A program made the position numbers and the translations under genes. From CAZJFH01 sp964545205 (lineage in GTDB: Bacteria; Pseudomonadota; Alphaproteobacteria; Rhodospirillales; Magnetospirillaceae), in assembly GCA_964545205.1 (NCBI GenBank), contig CAZJFH010000012.1, positions 23,865 through 87,864 on the forward strand: a DNA stretch of 64,000 nucleotides. Reading direction: 5' to 3'. Below, in pieces: positions 23,027 through 31,965 of this stretch. Under the pieces are notes generated by a model. That model made no database searches. It saw only the letters and a list, made by a program, of their open reading frames with translations, and was not told the DNA's origin. Numbering within the stretch: position 1 is the first letter of the stretch; each line of letters begins with the position of its first letter.

Positions 23027-24574
23027 CTAGCTCGGGCACATGCTGCTTTGCGTCAATTCGTTCAGCATGCGGATCAGCTCGCCGGGGCGCACCGGCTTGT
23101 GCAGGGTCGGAACCCCGGCGGCGCGTGCCTCGCGCAGGCGGTCGGGCGCGGTGTCGCCCGTCAGCAGCAGACTGGGGATCTTGAGGCTGCATTCCGAGCA
23201 GATGCGGCTGATCGCCTCGAGCCCGGTGCGGCCGCCGGCCAGGCGGTAGTCGGCGATGATCGCGGTCGGCGTGCAGCCCTGGCGGGCCATCTCGGCCAGC
23301 GCCTCGTCGGCCGATTCCACCGCCATCGCGTCGAAGCCCAGCGTGGTGACCAGCGCCGCGGTCGCCTTGGCCACCGCCGCCTCGTCGTCGATGATCAGCA
23401 CGCGACCGCTGCCGCGCAGCATCTCCTCGACCGGGATCGTCGGTGGCGGCGGTTCCCCGCCGCGGGCCAGCGGCACCGCGACCGAGAACACCGAGCCGCG
23501 ACCGGGCGCGGAGCGCACCGTCACCTCGTGCCCGAGCAGATGCGCCAGCCGCTGCACGATGGCCAGGCCGAGGCCGAGTCCCTTGCGGCGGTCGCGCTCG
23601 GGATTGCCGGCCTGGAAGAACTCCTCGAAGATCTTCTCGCGCAGCTCCTCGCCGATGCCGATGCCGGTGTCCCAGACCTCGAAGCAGACCTGGCCGCGGC
23701 GCCGCCGGCAGCCGAGCAGGACCGTGCCCGACTCGGTGTAGCGGATGGCGTTCTCGACCAGATTGCGCAGCACGCGGGCCAGCAGCGTCGGGTCGCTCTC
23801 GACCGGCGCGTCGCAACCGACCAGGCGCAGGCTCAGCCCCTTTTCGGCCGCGAGCGGCGACATCTGCGCCACCACCTGCTCCATGACCGCGCCGGCCCGG
23901 AAGGCCGCCGGCTCGGGCGTGATGATGCCCGCGTCGAGCTTCGAGACGTCGAGCAGGCTGTCGAGCAGCAGCTTCAGGCCCTCCAGCGCTCCGACCAGCT
24001 CGTCGGCGGTGGCGCGGGCCGGGCCGCACTGGAGCTGCGCCTGCAGCACGGCGGTGAAGCAGAACAGCGCCTGCACCGGCTGGCGCAGGTCGTGGCTGGC
24101 GGCGGCCAGGAAGCGGGTCTTGGCGGCCAGCGCGTTCTCGAGCTCGGCATTGGCGCGGCGCAGCTGCTCCTGGGCGACGCGCTTGTCGCGGCGGACCTCC
24201 CAGTCGTGCAGCTCGCGTTCGATCGCCGGCACCAGCCGCGCGAGATTGCTCTTGAGCACGAAGTCGTGGGCGCCGGCCTTCAGCAGCGACACCGCCGCCT
24301 CCTCGCCGATCATGCCCGAGACGACGATGAACGGGCACTCGGCGCCGGTCTCGCGGTACAGGCGCAGCGCCCCCTCGGCGCCGAAGCCGGGCATGTTGAC
24401 GTCCGAGATCACCAGATCCCAGTCGCCGTCCGCCATCGCCGCCGCCATCGCCGCGGCGGTGTCGACCCGGTCGAAGTCGATGCGCCAGCCGGTCTCGCGG
24501 CGGATGCGCCGGACGATCAGCAGCGCGTCGTCTTCGTTGTCGTCGGCGATGAGGATGCGCAGGCGGTCCGGCAT
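23027..24574 (-). CDS. Hybrid receiver-histidine kinase-receiver protein
   Basis: A 515-residue soluble two-component protein built as REC (5-125), coiled coil, HisKA (about 155-220), HATPase (265-380), REC (395-510). The first receiver has LISDVNMPG around the phospho-Asp; the kinase has H-box SHDLRQPVQAL, N-box NLVENAIRYT, DTGIGIGE and KGLGLGLAIV; the last receiver has IIADYRLAGG. The H-box is the same as in the kinase at 3536-4837, so the two are paralogues. It follows the lone receiver gene; a GTG start 15 bases upstream would overlap that stop codon (GTGA), while the ATG used here lies just after it. Likely a phosphorelay hub. Confidence 0.88.
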   Translation of the reverse strand: MPDRLRILIADDNEDDALLIVRRIRRETGWRIDFDRVDTAAAMAAAMADGDWDLVISDVNMPGFGAEGALRLYRETGAECPFIVVSGMIGEEAAVSLLKAGAHDFVLKSNLARLVPAIERELHDWEVRRDKRVAQEQLRRANAELENALAAKTRFLAAASHDLRQPVQALFCFTAVLQAQLQCGPARATADELVGALEGLKLLLDSLLDVSKLDAGIITPEPAAFRAGAVMEQVVAQMSPLAAEKGLSLRLVGCDAPVESDPTLLARVLRNLVENAIRYTESGTVLLGCRRRRGQVCFEVWDTGIGIGEELREKIFEEFFQAGNPERDRRKGLGLGLAIVQRLAHLLGHEVTVRSAPGRGSVFSVAVPLARGGEPPPPTIPVEEMLRGSGRVLIIDDEAAVAKATAALVTTLGFDAMAVESADEALAEMARQGCTPTAIIADYRLAGGRTGLEAISRICSECSLKIPSLLLTGDTAPDRLREARAAGVPTLHKPVRPGELIRMLNELTQSSMCPS

Positions 24575-24585
24575 GCTGGGCTCGA

Positions 24586-25002
24586 TCACGCCGGCGGCGG
24601 TTCGTTGAGAATCAGCCAGTACAGGCCGAGCTGGCGCACCGCCTCGGTGAACTGGGCGAAGTCGACCGGCTTGCGCACGTAGCTGTTGGCGCCGAGCTCG
24701 TAGCCGGCCATCAGATCCTGCTCCTCGCGCGACGAGGTCAGGATCACCACGGGCGTCATGCGGGTGCGCGGATCGCCGCGGATGCGGCGCAGCACCTCGA
24801 TGCCGTCGACCTTCGGCAGCTTCAGGTCCAGCAGCACGATCGCCGGCGTGAAGGCGTTGGGCCCGAACAGGTGCTCGAGAGCCTCGGGCCCGTCGCGGGC
24901 GACGACCACGTCGTTCTGGATGTGGTTCTTCTTCAGCGCGCGCATGGTCAGCAATTCGTCGTCCGGATTGTCCTCGACCAGCAGGATCGGTCTCATGCTC
25001 AT
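24586..25002 (-). CDS. Single-domain response regulator (Rcp1-like)
   Basis: A 138-residue stand-alone receiver. The acidic pair (VEDNPDDE), phospho-Asp (VLLDLKLPKVDG near 60), Thr/Ser (ILTSSREEQ) and Lys (VRKPVDF) are all present. The sequence type, with an extended loop, is that of Rcp1-like regulators paired with phytochrome-like kinases. It has no output domain, so it acts as a phosphate carrier or by protein contact. GAGG seven bases before the ATG marks the start. It lies nine bases after the PAS kinase gene and next to the hybrid kinase. Confidence 0.92.
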   Translation of the reverse strand: MSMRPILLVEDNPDDELLTMRALKKNHIQNDVVVARDGPEALEHLFGPNAFTPAIVLLDLKLPKVDGIEVLRRIRGDPRTRMTPVVILTSSREEQDLMAGYELGANSYVRKPVDFAQFTEAVRQLGLYWLILNEPPPA

Positions 25003-25011
25003 GCCCGTGCC

Positions 25012-26187
<1,176 letters not shown>

Positions 26188-26670
26188 CCCGCCTCCTGTC
26201 CCATTATGTCGAAAGTGACAATAAGACTGAATCTAGCGTGAGCGGACGATCATCACCACCGCCCAAACGAGATAGCGATGCCGCAAGGCTTATGCCTTCA
26301 GCAGGAGGGGACGTCTCGAACGTGAAACGAAAAGGGCGGCTCGGGGGGGAGCCGCCCTTCGCTTTTCGTCTCGCCGGCGGACGGTAGGGGAGGGGAACCG
26401 CCGGTCCATTTGGGAGCGCGTCGTCGGGGGATCGACGCTGGCGACCGGGTTCCGACGCCCGACCACCGATCTTCGAGGTCCTTTCTACGCCGGTCCCGCT
26501 TGCCGGCCGGTTAAGCGGACATGAATTCGCGTTAATGTCCGGCCGCGGCATCGCGTCGCGCCCGTGGGGCACGCCCTTTTTCCTGTTGCCAGCGCCGGTC
26601 GGGGCTGAAACCATTTCCCGACAAGCAATCCGGCCTCTCCCGGGGCCGCGGAGGAATGGGGAGACAAGAC
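26188..26670. other. Gene-free stretch between divergent operons
   Basis: No credible protein gene lies in these 483 bases. They hold the upstream regions of the kinase operon and of the EF-G-like gene, a candidate minus-strand small RNA with a strong terminator (26327-26369), and a spaced palindrome GGACAT-N12-ATGTCC (26517-26540). Confidence 0.6.
26327..26480 (-). ncRNA. Candidate small RNA with C-rich hairpin loops and its own terminator
   Basis: Reading the minus strand, I see CUCCCA (26416-26411), a hairpin CGUCG-AUCCCC-CGACG (26437-26422, overlapping order as read from high to low coordinate), a hairpin CCGGCGG/CCGCCGG (26404-26374) whose loop contains CCCCUCCCC, then a terminator stem GGGCGGCUC/GAGCCGCCC with a six-C loop, followed by UUUUCGUUU. 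No minus-strand gene lies upstream to use this terminator. C/U-rich exposed loops that can pair with Shine-Dalgarno sequences are a hallmark of several alphaproteobacterial trans-acting small RNAs. The 5' end is a guess; no clear promoter was identified. Confidence 0.5.
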
Positions 26671-28698
26671 ATGCCAGGCAAAGCACCCTCGGCGCCCCGC
26701 GCCGCAGCAATCGTGGGACCCTTCGCCAGCGGCAAGACCAGTCTGCTGGAAAGCCTGCTGTTCGCCACCGACGCCATCCACCGCCAGGGCACCATCAAGG
26801 ACGGCAACACCGTCGGCGATTCCTCGCCCGAGGCCCGCGACCGCCAGATGAGCACCGAGGTGACGATCGCCCAGGCCGAGTATCTCGGCGACGCCTGGAC
26901 CTTCATCGACTGCCCCGGTTCGGTCGAGTTCCTGCAGGACGCCTACAACACCCTGATGATCGCCGACTGCGCCGTCGTCGTCTGCGAGGCCGATCCGGGC
27001 CGCGCGGTGATGGCCTCGCCGATCCTGAAGTTCCTCGACGACCACAAGATCCCCCACCTCCTGTTCATCAACAAGGTCGACGGCGCCCAGGTGCCGCTGC
27101 GCGAAAGCCTCGAAGCGCTGCAGGCGGTCTCGGACCGGCCGCTGGTGCTGCGCGAACTGCCGATCCGCGACGGCGAGCAGATCACCGGCTATGTCGACCT
27201 GGTCAGCGAGCGCGCCTACAAGTACCACCCCGGCCAATCCTCGGACCTGATCAAGATCCCGGACGCCGAGAAGGACGAGGAACAGCTCGCCCGCCAGGAG
27301 ATGCTGGAAAGCCTGGCCGATTTCGACGACCACCTGATGGAGGAACTGCTCGAAGACGTCGTGCCGCCGACCGACGAAATCTACGAGAACCTCAAGAAGG
27401 ACCTCGCCAACGACCTGATCGTGCCGGTGTTCTTCGGCTCGGCCGAGAAGATGGAGGGCATCAACCGGCTGCTCAAGGCGTTGCGCCACGACTGCCCCGA
27501 GCCCGACAAGACCCGCGACCGCCTGGGCATCGCCGCCGAGGGCGAGACCTGCGCCCGCATCTTCAAGACCGTCCACGCCCAGCACACCGGCAAGCTGTCC
27601 TTCGCCCGCATCTGGCGCGGCGAGTTCGTCGAGAACCAGCAGATCGAGGGCCAGCGCCTGTCCGGCCTCTACGCCATGCCCGGCGGCAGCCTGACCAAGA
27701 CCGCCAAGGCCGGCCCCGGCGAGGTCGCCGCGTTCGGCAAGCTCGACGGCTTCTCGACCGGCTCGGTGATCGGCGCCATCGACGAGACCGCCGAGGAGTG
27801 GCCGCAGCCGCTGCCGCCGCTGTTCGCGCTGGCCGTGCACGCCGAGAAGAAGGCCGACGAGGTCAAGCTGATGGGCTCGCTGGCCAAGCTGGTCGACGAG
27901 GACCCGTCGCTGTCGGTCGAGCAGAACCCCGAACTCGGCCAGTTGCTGATCTGGGGCCAGGGCGACATGCATCTCAACGTCGCCGCCGACCGCCTGCGCA
28001 ACCGCTTCGCCCTGGCGGTGACCACCGAACGGCCGCTGGTGCCCTATCGCGAGACCATCAAGAAGACCGTCCAGCAGCACGGCCGTCACAAGAAGCAGTC
28101 GGGCGGCCACGGCCAGTTCGGCGACGTCCATGTCGAGATCAAGCCGCTGCCGCGCGGATCGGGCTTCGCCTTCGAGGACCGCATCGTCGGCGGCGTCGTG
28201 CCGCGCAACTACATCCCGGCGGTCGAGGAAGGCGTCAAGGAATGGATGAGCCGCGGCGTGCTCGGCTTCCCCGTCGTCGACATCGCGGTAGCGCTCTACG
28301 ACGGCTCCTACCACTCGGTCGACAGCTCGGACATGGCGTTCAAGACCGCGGCCCGCATCGCGATGAACGAGGGCGTGCCGAAATGCGACCCGGTCCTGCT
28401 GGAGCCGATCCTGGCGGTCGAGATCGCGGTGCCCAACGAGTTCACCTCGAAGGCCCAGCGCGTCGTCTCGGGCCGCCGCGGCCAGATCCTCGGCTACGAC
28501 GCCAAGGAGGGCTGGAAGGGCTGGGACCAGGTCAACGCCCAGATCCCGCAATCGGAGATGCACGACCTGATCATCGAGCTGCGCTCGCTGACCATGGGGG
28601 TGGGCACCTTCTCGTGGAAGTTCGACCACCTGCAGGAACTCTCCGGCCGCCTCGCCGACCAGGTGGTGGCGCAGCGCAAGGAGATGCTGGAGGCGTGA
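26671..28698 (+). CDS. Elongation factor G-like GTPase (FusA2 type)
   Basis: A 675-residue translational GTPase of the EF-G-like group that coexists with canonical EF-G. The P-loop GPFASGKTSLLE (near 17), DCPGSVEF (G3) and NKVDG (G4) motifs are present, followed by EF-G domains II-V. The GTPase motifs differ from canonical EF-G (the usual AHIDAGKTT is replaced by GPFASGKTS), which is typical of the divergent FusA2 class of uncertain function, perhaps in stress or recycling. The ATG used has GGGGAGA eight bases before it; an ATG 15 bases earlier has GGAGGA too close. The gene stands alone and ends in a palindromic repeat. Confidence 0.88.
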   Translation: MPGKAPSAPRAAAIVGPFASGKTSLLESLLFATDAIHRQGTIKDGNTVGDSSPEARDRQMSTEVTIAQAEYLGDAWTFIDCPGSVEFLQDAYNTLMIADCAVVVCEADPGRAVMASPILKFLDDHKIPHLLFINKVDGAQVPLRESLEALQAVSDRPLVLRELPIRDGEQITGYVDLVSERAYKYHPGQSSDLIKIPDAEKDEEQLARQEMLESLADFDDHLMEELLEDVVPPTDEIYENLKKDLANDLIVPVFFGSAEKMEGINRLLKALRHDCPEPDKTRDRLGIAAEGETCARIFKTVHAQHTGKLSFARIWRGEFVENQQIEGQRLSGLYAMPGGSLTKTAKAGPGEVAAFGKLDGFSTGSVIGAIDETAEEWPQPLPPLFALAVHAEKKADEVKLMGSLAKLVDEDPSLSVEQNPELGQLLIWGQGDMHLNVAADRLRNRFALAVTTERPLVPYRETIKKTVQQHGRHKKQSGGHGQFGDVHVEIKPLPRGSGFAFEDRIVGGVVPRNYIPAVEEGVKEWMSRGVLGFPVVDIAVALYDGSYHSVDSSDMAFKTAARIAMNEGVPKCDPVLLEPILAVEIAVPNEFTSKAQRVVSGRRGQILGYDAKEGWKGWDQVNAQIPQSEMHDLIIELRSLTMGVGTFSWKFDHLQELSGRLADQVVAQRKEMLEA

Positions 28699-28707
28699 GC
28701 AAGAATT

Positions 28708-28828
28708 CCCTCTCCCGCCTGCGGGAGAGGGAGGGGCCCGCGCAGCGGGAGGGTGAGGGCAGTGTTCCGGCCTCGTCGCTCAGGCGCAACCCCCACCCCG
28801 ACCCTCCCCCGCAAGCGGGGGAGGGGGA
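28708..28828. repeat. Bipartite palindromic repeat, copy A
   Basis: Left palindrome CCCTCTCCCGC..GCGGGAGAGGG (28708-28731), then AGGGGCCCGC..GCGGGAGGGTGAGGG, a variable spacer, and the right palindrome CCTCCCCCGC..GCGGGGGAGG ending near 28828. It follows the EF-G-like gene. Same orientation as copy C (39746). Confidence 0.85.
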
Positions 28829-28835
28829 ATGAGTC

Positions 28836-28895
28836 ATGCCCGAGATCGAATTCTGGTACGAGTTCGCCAGCACCTATTCCTACCCGGCGGCAGGG
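28836..28895 (+). pseudogene. 5' remnant of a 2-hydroxychromene-2-carboxylate isomerase-type (DsbA-fold) gene
   Basis: The first 19 codons read MPEIEFWYEFASTYSYPAA, the usual N-terminus of the DsbA/GST-kappa-fold isomerase family, including the FxxxxSPYSY-like motif. Homology stops abruptly at about 28892, three bases before the region of the convergent peptidase gene's stop codon; from there the frame runs antisense through that gene. The remnant starts directly after repeat copy A. It is best read as a gene broken by recombination at this junction. Confidence 0.6.
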
Positions 28896-28898
28896 TCC

Positions 28899-30008
28899 TC
28901 ACATCCCCTGCTGCCCCCTGGGCAGGTCGCCGCGCGGGCCGAGGTCGACCTTGTCGCGCTCGGCGATCGGCGGGCTCTGCATGTAGGCGGTGAGCAGCCG
29001 CGCCACCGCCTCCAGCGAGCGGACGTGGGTGCGCTCGTAGCCGTGCGAGCCGTCCAGCGCGAAGCAGACCAGGGCGGTGCGGATGTCGTTGCCGGCCTCG
29101 ATGGCCGCGGCGGCGTCGGAGCGGTAGTAGCGGAAGACGTCGCGGCTGTGCTCGACGTTCCATTCGCGCGCCAGGTCGATCAGCCGGCGCGTCAGGTGCC
29201 AGTCGAACGGGCCCGACGAGTCCATCATGGTGATGGTGGCGCCGTATTCGCTGGTGTTCTGGCCGGGCGCGATGGTGCCGTTGTCGACCGAGACCAGTTC
29301 CGAGACGTCGCCGTGCAGCACGGCGGAGGCGCCGACGCCGACCTCTTCCGAGATCGTGAACAGGAGGTGACAGTCGATCGGCAGTTCGGAGCCGGCCTCG
29401 ACGACCGCCTTGGCGGCGGCGAGCATCGCCGCGACGCCGGCCTTGTCGTCGAGGTGGCGCGAATTGATGAATCCCGACGCGGTGAGCTCGAAGCCCGGGT
29501 CGATGGCGACGACGTCGCCGACATTGATCCCCAGCCGGACGAGATCGTCGCGGCTGGCGCTCTCTTCGTCGATGCGGATCTCGAGATTGGTCCAGGCGAT
29601 CGGCTGGGTGTCGATCTCCTCGTTGAAGACGTGGCCCGAGGCCTTGAGCGGCAGGATGGTGCCGCGATAGGTGACGTGGTTGTCGCCGAAGATGGTGCAG
29701 CGCGCGCCCTCGGCGAAGCGGGCCGACCAGGTGCCGATCGGCACCACCTGCAGGCGGCCGTCCTCGCGCAGTCCCTTGACCATGGCGCCGAGGGTGTCGA
29801 GGTGCGAGACGATGGCGCGGTCCGGCGACGAGCGCTCGCCGTCGAGATTGGCGCGGATGGCGCCGCGGCGCGTCAGCTCGTAGGGAATGCCCAGACGCGC
29901 CAGTTCGTCGCAGACGAAGTCGACGATGCGGTCGGTGAAGCCCGACGGGCTCGGCGTGGCGATCAGGCGCCGCAGGATGGCGAGCAGGTAATCGGTGTCG
30001 ACGTTCAT
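28899..30008 (-). CDS. M42-family peptidase of the NAGGN osmoprotectant cluster
   Basis: A 369-residue zinc aminopeptidase-like hydrolase. It shows the metal-binding pieces of M42/M20-type enzymes: SHLDTLGAMVKG near 62, the bridging Asp in NSRHLDDKAGVAAML, EE in ISEEVGVGASA and VDNGTIAPGQ. In alphaproteobacteria and Pseudomonas, a hydrolase of this subtype (TIGR03106) regularly accompanies the two genes for N-acetylglutaminylglutamine amide; its exact step is not established. Here it lies 191 bases downstream of ngg, separated by a palindromic repeat. The start at MNVDTDYL fits the family. Confidence 0.88.
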   Translation of the reverse strand: MNVDTDYLLAILRRLIATPSPSGFTDRIVDFVCDELARLGIPYELTRRGAIRANLDGERSSPDRAIVSHLDTLGAMVKGLREDGRLQVVPIGTWSARFAEGARCTIFGDNHVTYRGTILPLKASGHVFNEEIDTQPIAWTNLEIRIDEESASRDDLVRLGINVGDVVAIDPGFELTASGFINSRHLDDKAGVAAMLAAAKAVVEAGSELPIDCHLLFTISEEVGVGASAVLHGDVSELVSVDNGTIAPGQNTSEYGATITMMDSSGPFDWHLTRRLIDLAREWNVEHSRDVFRYYRSDAAAAIEAGNDIRTALVCFALDGSHGYERTHVRSLEAVARLLTAYMQSPPIAERDKVDLGPRGDLPRGQQGM

Positions 30009-30075
30009 TGCCGGGTCGGTCCTTGCGTCAGGCAGCGGAAAGAAGCATAGCCGCGTCGGGAAGCGACGCAACCCA

Positions 30076-30190
30076 CTCCCTCCCCCGCCCGCGGGGGAGG
30101 GCCGGGCGGGGGTGGCGCGCCGGCGTTCCGGCGCGGCCCTCGCCCTCCCGCTTCGCGGGCCCCTCCCTCACCCGCGAGCGGGAGAGGGAG
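30076..30190. repeat. Bipartite palindromic repeat, copy B (inverted)
   Basis: Same family as copy A but in the opposite orientation: CTCCCTCCCCCGC..GCGGGGGAGGG comes first and CCTCACCCGCGAGCGGGAGAGGG last, with CCCTCCCGCTTCGCGGGCCCCTCC between. It separates ngg from the M42 peptidase gene; copies A and B bracket that gene as an inverted pair. Confidence 0.85.
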
Positions 30191-30198
30191 AAGGTCCC

Positions 30199-31956
30199 TC
30201 AAGGACCAGATGGCAGTGCGGTCTGCGGAAACAACAGGTCGATGAAGCGCTCGGCGGTCGGCTGCGGCTCGTGATTGGCCAGGCCGGGACGTTCGTTGGC
30301 CTCGATCACCACGTAGTCGGGGCCGTCGACCGCCGGCACCATCAGGTCGAGGCCGACGACCGGGATGTCGAGCGCGCGCGAGGCGCGCACCGCCGCCTCG
30401 GCCAGTTCCGGATGGAGCTGCGGCGTGACGTCGTGGATGGTGCCGCCGGTGTGCAGGTTCGCGGTCTTGCGCACCTGGACCTCGGTGCCGGCGGGCGGCA
30501 CCTCGTCGAAATCCCAGCCCTGGCCGCGGATGCAGCGCCGCGTCTCGTCGTCGAGCGGGATGCGGCTCTCGCCGCCGGTGGCGGCGGCGCGGCGGCGGCT
30601 CTGCTTCTGGATCAGCTTGCGCACGGTGCCGGCGCCGTCGCCGACGACGCGGGCCGGGCGGCGCACCGCGGCGGCGACGACCTGATGATTGATGACGATG
30701 ATGCGCAGGTCCTCGCCCTCGACGAACTGTTCCAGCAGCACCTTGTCGGCGAGCTTGCGCGCCGCCGCCACCGCCGCCTCGACCTCCTCGGGCGTCGTCA
30801 GGTCGACGCTGATGCCGGCGCCCTGCTCGCCGCGCGCCGGCTTGACGACGAGGCGGCCGTGCTTCTTGAGGAAGGCGGCGTTGTCCTCGGCCGTGCCGGC
30901 GCTCGCCTGGTCGGGCACGCGGACGTCGGCGCGCAGCAGGCAGCGCCGGGTCACCGCCTTGTCGTCGCAGCGGCTCATGGCGATCGCCGTGGTCAGCTCG
31001 GACAGCGACTCGCGGCAGACGATGGTCCGCCCGCCCTGGGTCAGCGCGAAATAGCCGGCCTCCTCGTCGACGACGTCGACCTGGATGCCGCGCCGGCGCG
31101 CCTCGTCGACGATGATGCGGGCGTAGGGGTTCAGCTTGGCCTCGGGGGCCGGGCCGATGAACAGCTTCTCGTTGATCGGGTTCTTGCGCTTGAGCGCGAA
31201 CACGGGCACGCGCTGGAATCCCAGCTTCTCGTACAACGCGATCGCCTGCTCGTTGTCGTGCATCACCGACAGGTCCATGAACGAGCGGCCGCGGGCGAAG
31301 AAGTGCTCGGCCAGCCGGCGCACCAGATGCTCGCCGACGCCGGGCAGCGACGCCTGCGGATCGACCGCCAGGCACCACAGGCTGGAGCCGTTCTCGGGAT
31401 CGTCGAAGGCGATCTTGTGGTCGACGCCGGTCACCGTGCCGACGATGGCCCCCGTCGCCTCGTCCTCGGCGATCAGCACGGTCAGCACCCGCGACTTGCG
31501 CGAGCGCATCACCAGCTCCTCGTCGGTCGGCACCATGTGGCGGGCGGCGTAGATGCGGTTGACGGCCTCGGCCTCGGCGCGGGTGCGGACCTTGCGGATC
31601 GACAGGCCCTTGGCGCCGCGCCGCGACGGCCGGTAATTGGTCTCCCACAGCCGGTAGGTGTGCGACGGGTCGAGGAACAGCTCCTGCGGCGCCAGCGACA
31701 GCACGACGTGCGGGTCGCGCAGGTAGAAGGCGATGTCGCGCTGACCCGGCCGTTCCGAGCGCAACGTGTCGGCGAGGCGGTGCGGATCGGCGAAGGTGTG
31801 GGCGAAGATCAGCCGCCCCCAGCCGCATTCGACCGCGATCTCGTCGCCCATCTGGCGCACGCTGTCGGCCGGCATCTCGCCCCAGTTCTTCAGCGATGGC
31901 TGATGAATCCGCCCCAGCCGGTGCGCCAGCTTGGCTTTCGCTCGGATCACGGCCAT
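30199..31956 (-). CDS. ngg: N-acetylglutaminylglutamine synthetase (GNAT plus ATP-grasp fusion)
   Basis: A 585-residue fusion enzyme. The N-terminal half (about 110-270) is a GNAT acetyltransferase with the acetyl-CoA region SLWCLAVDPQASLPGVGEHLVRR, given by its ends, and HDNEQAIALYEKLGFQRV. The C-terminal half (about 290-575) is an ATP-grasp ligase with VKPARGEQGAGISV, EQFVEGEDLRIIVI and the metal site VIEANERPGL. It makes N-acetylglutaminylglutamine, the unamidated precursor of the osmolyte NAGGN. It lies nine bases after asnO on the same strand. Confidence 0.94.
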   Translation of the reverse strand: MAVIRAKAKLAHRLGRIHQPSLKNWGEMPADSVRQMGDEIAVECGWGRLIFAHTFADPHRLADTLRSERPGQRDIAFYLRDPHVVLSLAPQELFLDPSHTYRLWETNYRPSRRGAKGLSIRKVRTRAEAEAVNRIYAARHMVPTDEELVMRSRKSRVLTVLIAEDEATGAIVGTVTGVDHKIAFDDPENGSSLWCLAVDPQASLPGVGEHLVRRLAEHFFARGRSFMDLSVMHDNEQAIALYEKLGFQRVPVFALKRKNPINEKLFIGPAPEAKLNPYARIIVDEARRRGIQVDVVDEEAGYFALTQGGRTIVCRESLSELTTAIAMSRCDDKAVTRRCLLRADVRVPDQASAGTAEDNAAFLKKHGRLVVKPARGEQGAGISVDLTTPEEVEAAVAAARKLADKVLLEQFVEGEDLRIIVINHQVVAAAVRRPARVVGDGAGTVRKLIQKQSRRRAAATGGESRIPLDDETRRCIRGQGWDFDEVPPAGTEVQVRKTANLHTGGTIHDVTPQLHPELAEAAVRASRALDIPVVGLDLMVPAVDGPDYVVIEANERPGLANHEPQPTAERFIDLLFPQTALPSGP

Positions 31957-31965
31957 TCTCCCTCC

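Noticed and set aside
28896..30050. Continuation of the truncated isomerase frame to 30050
   Set aside because: After about 28892 the frame is antisense to the peptidase gene and has no similarity to the isomerase family.
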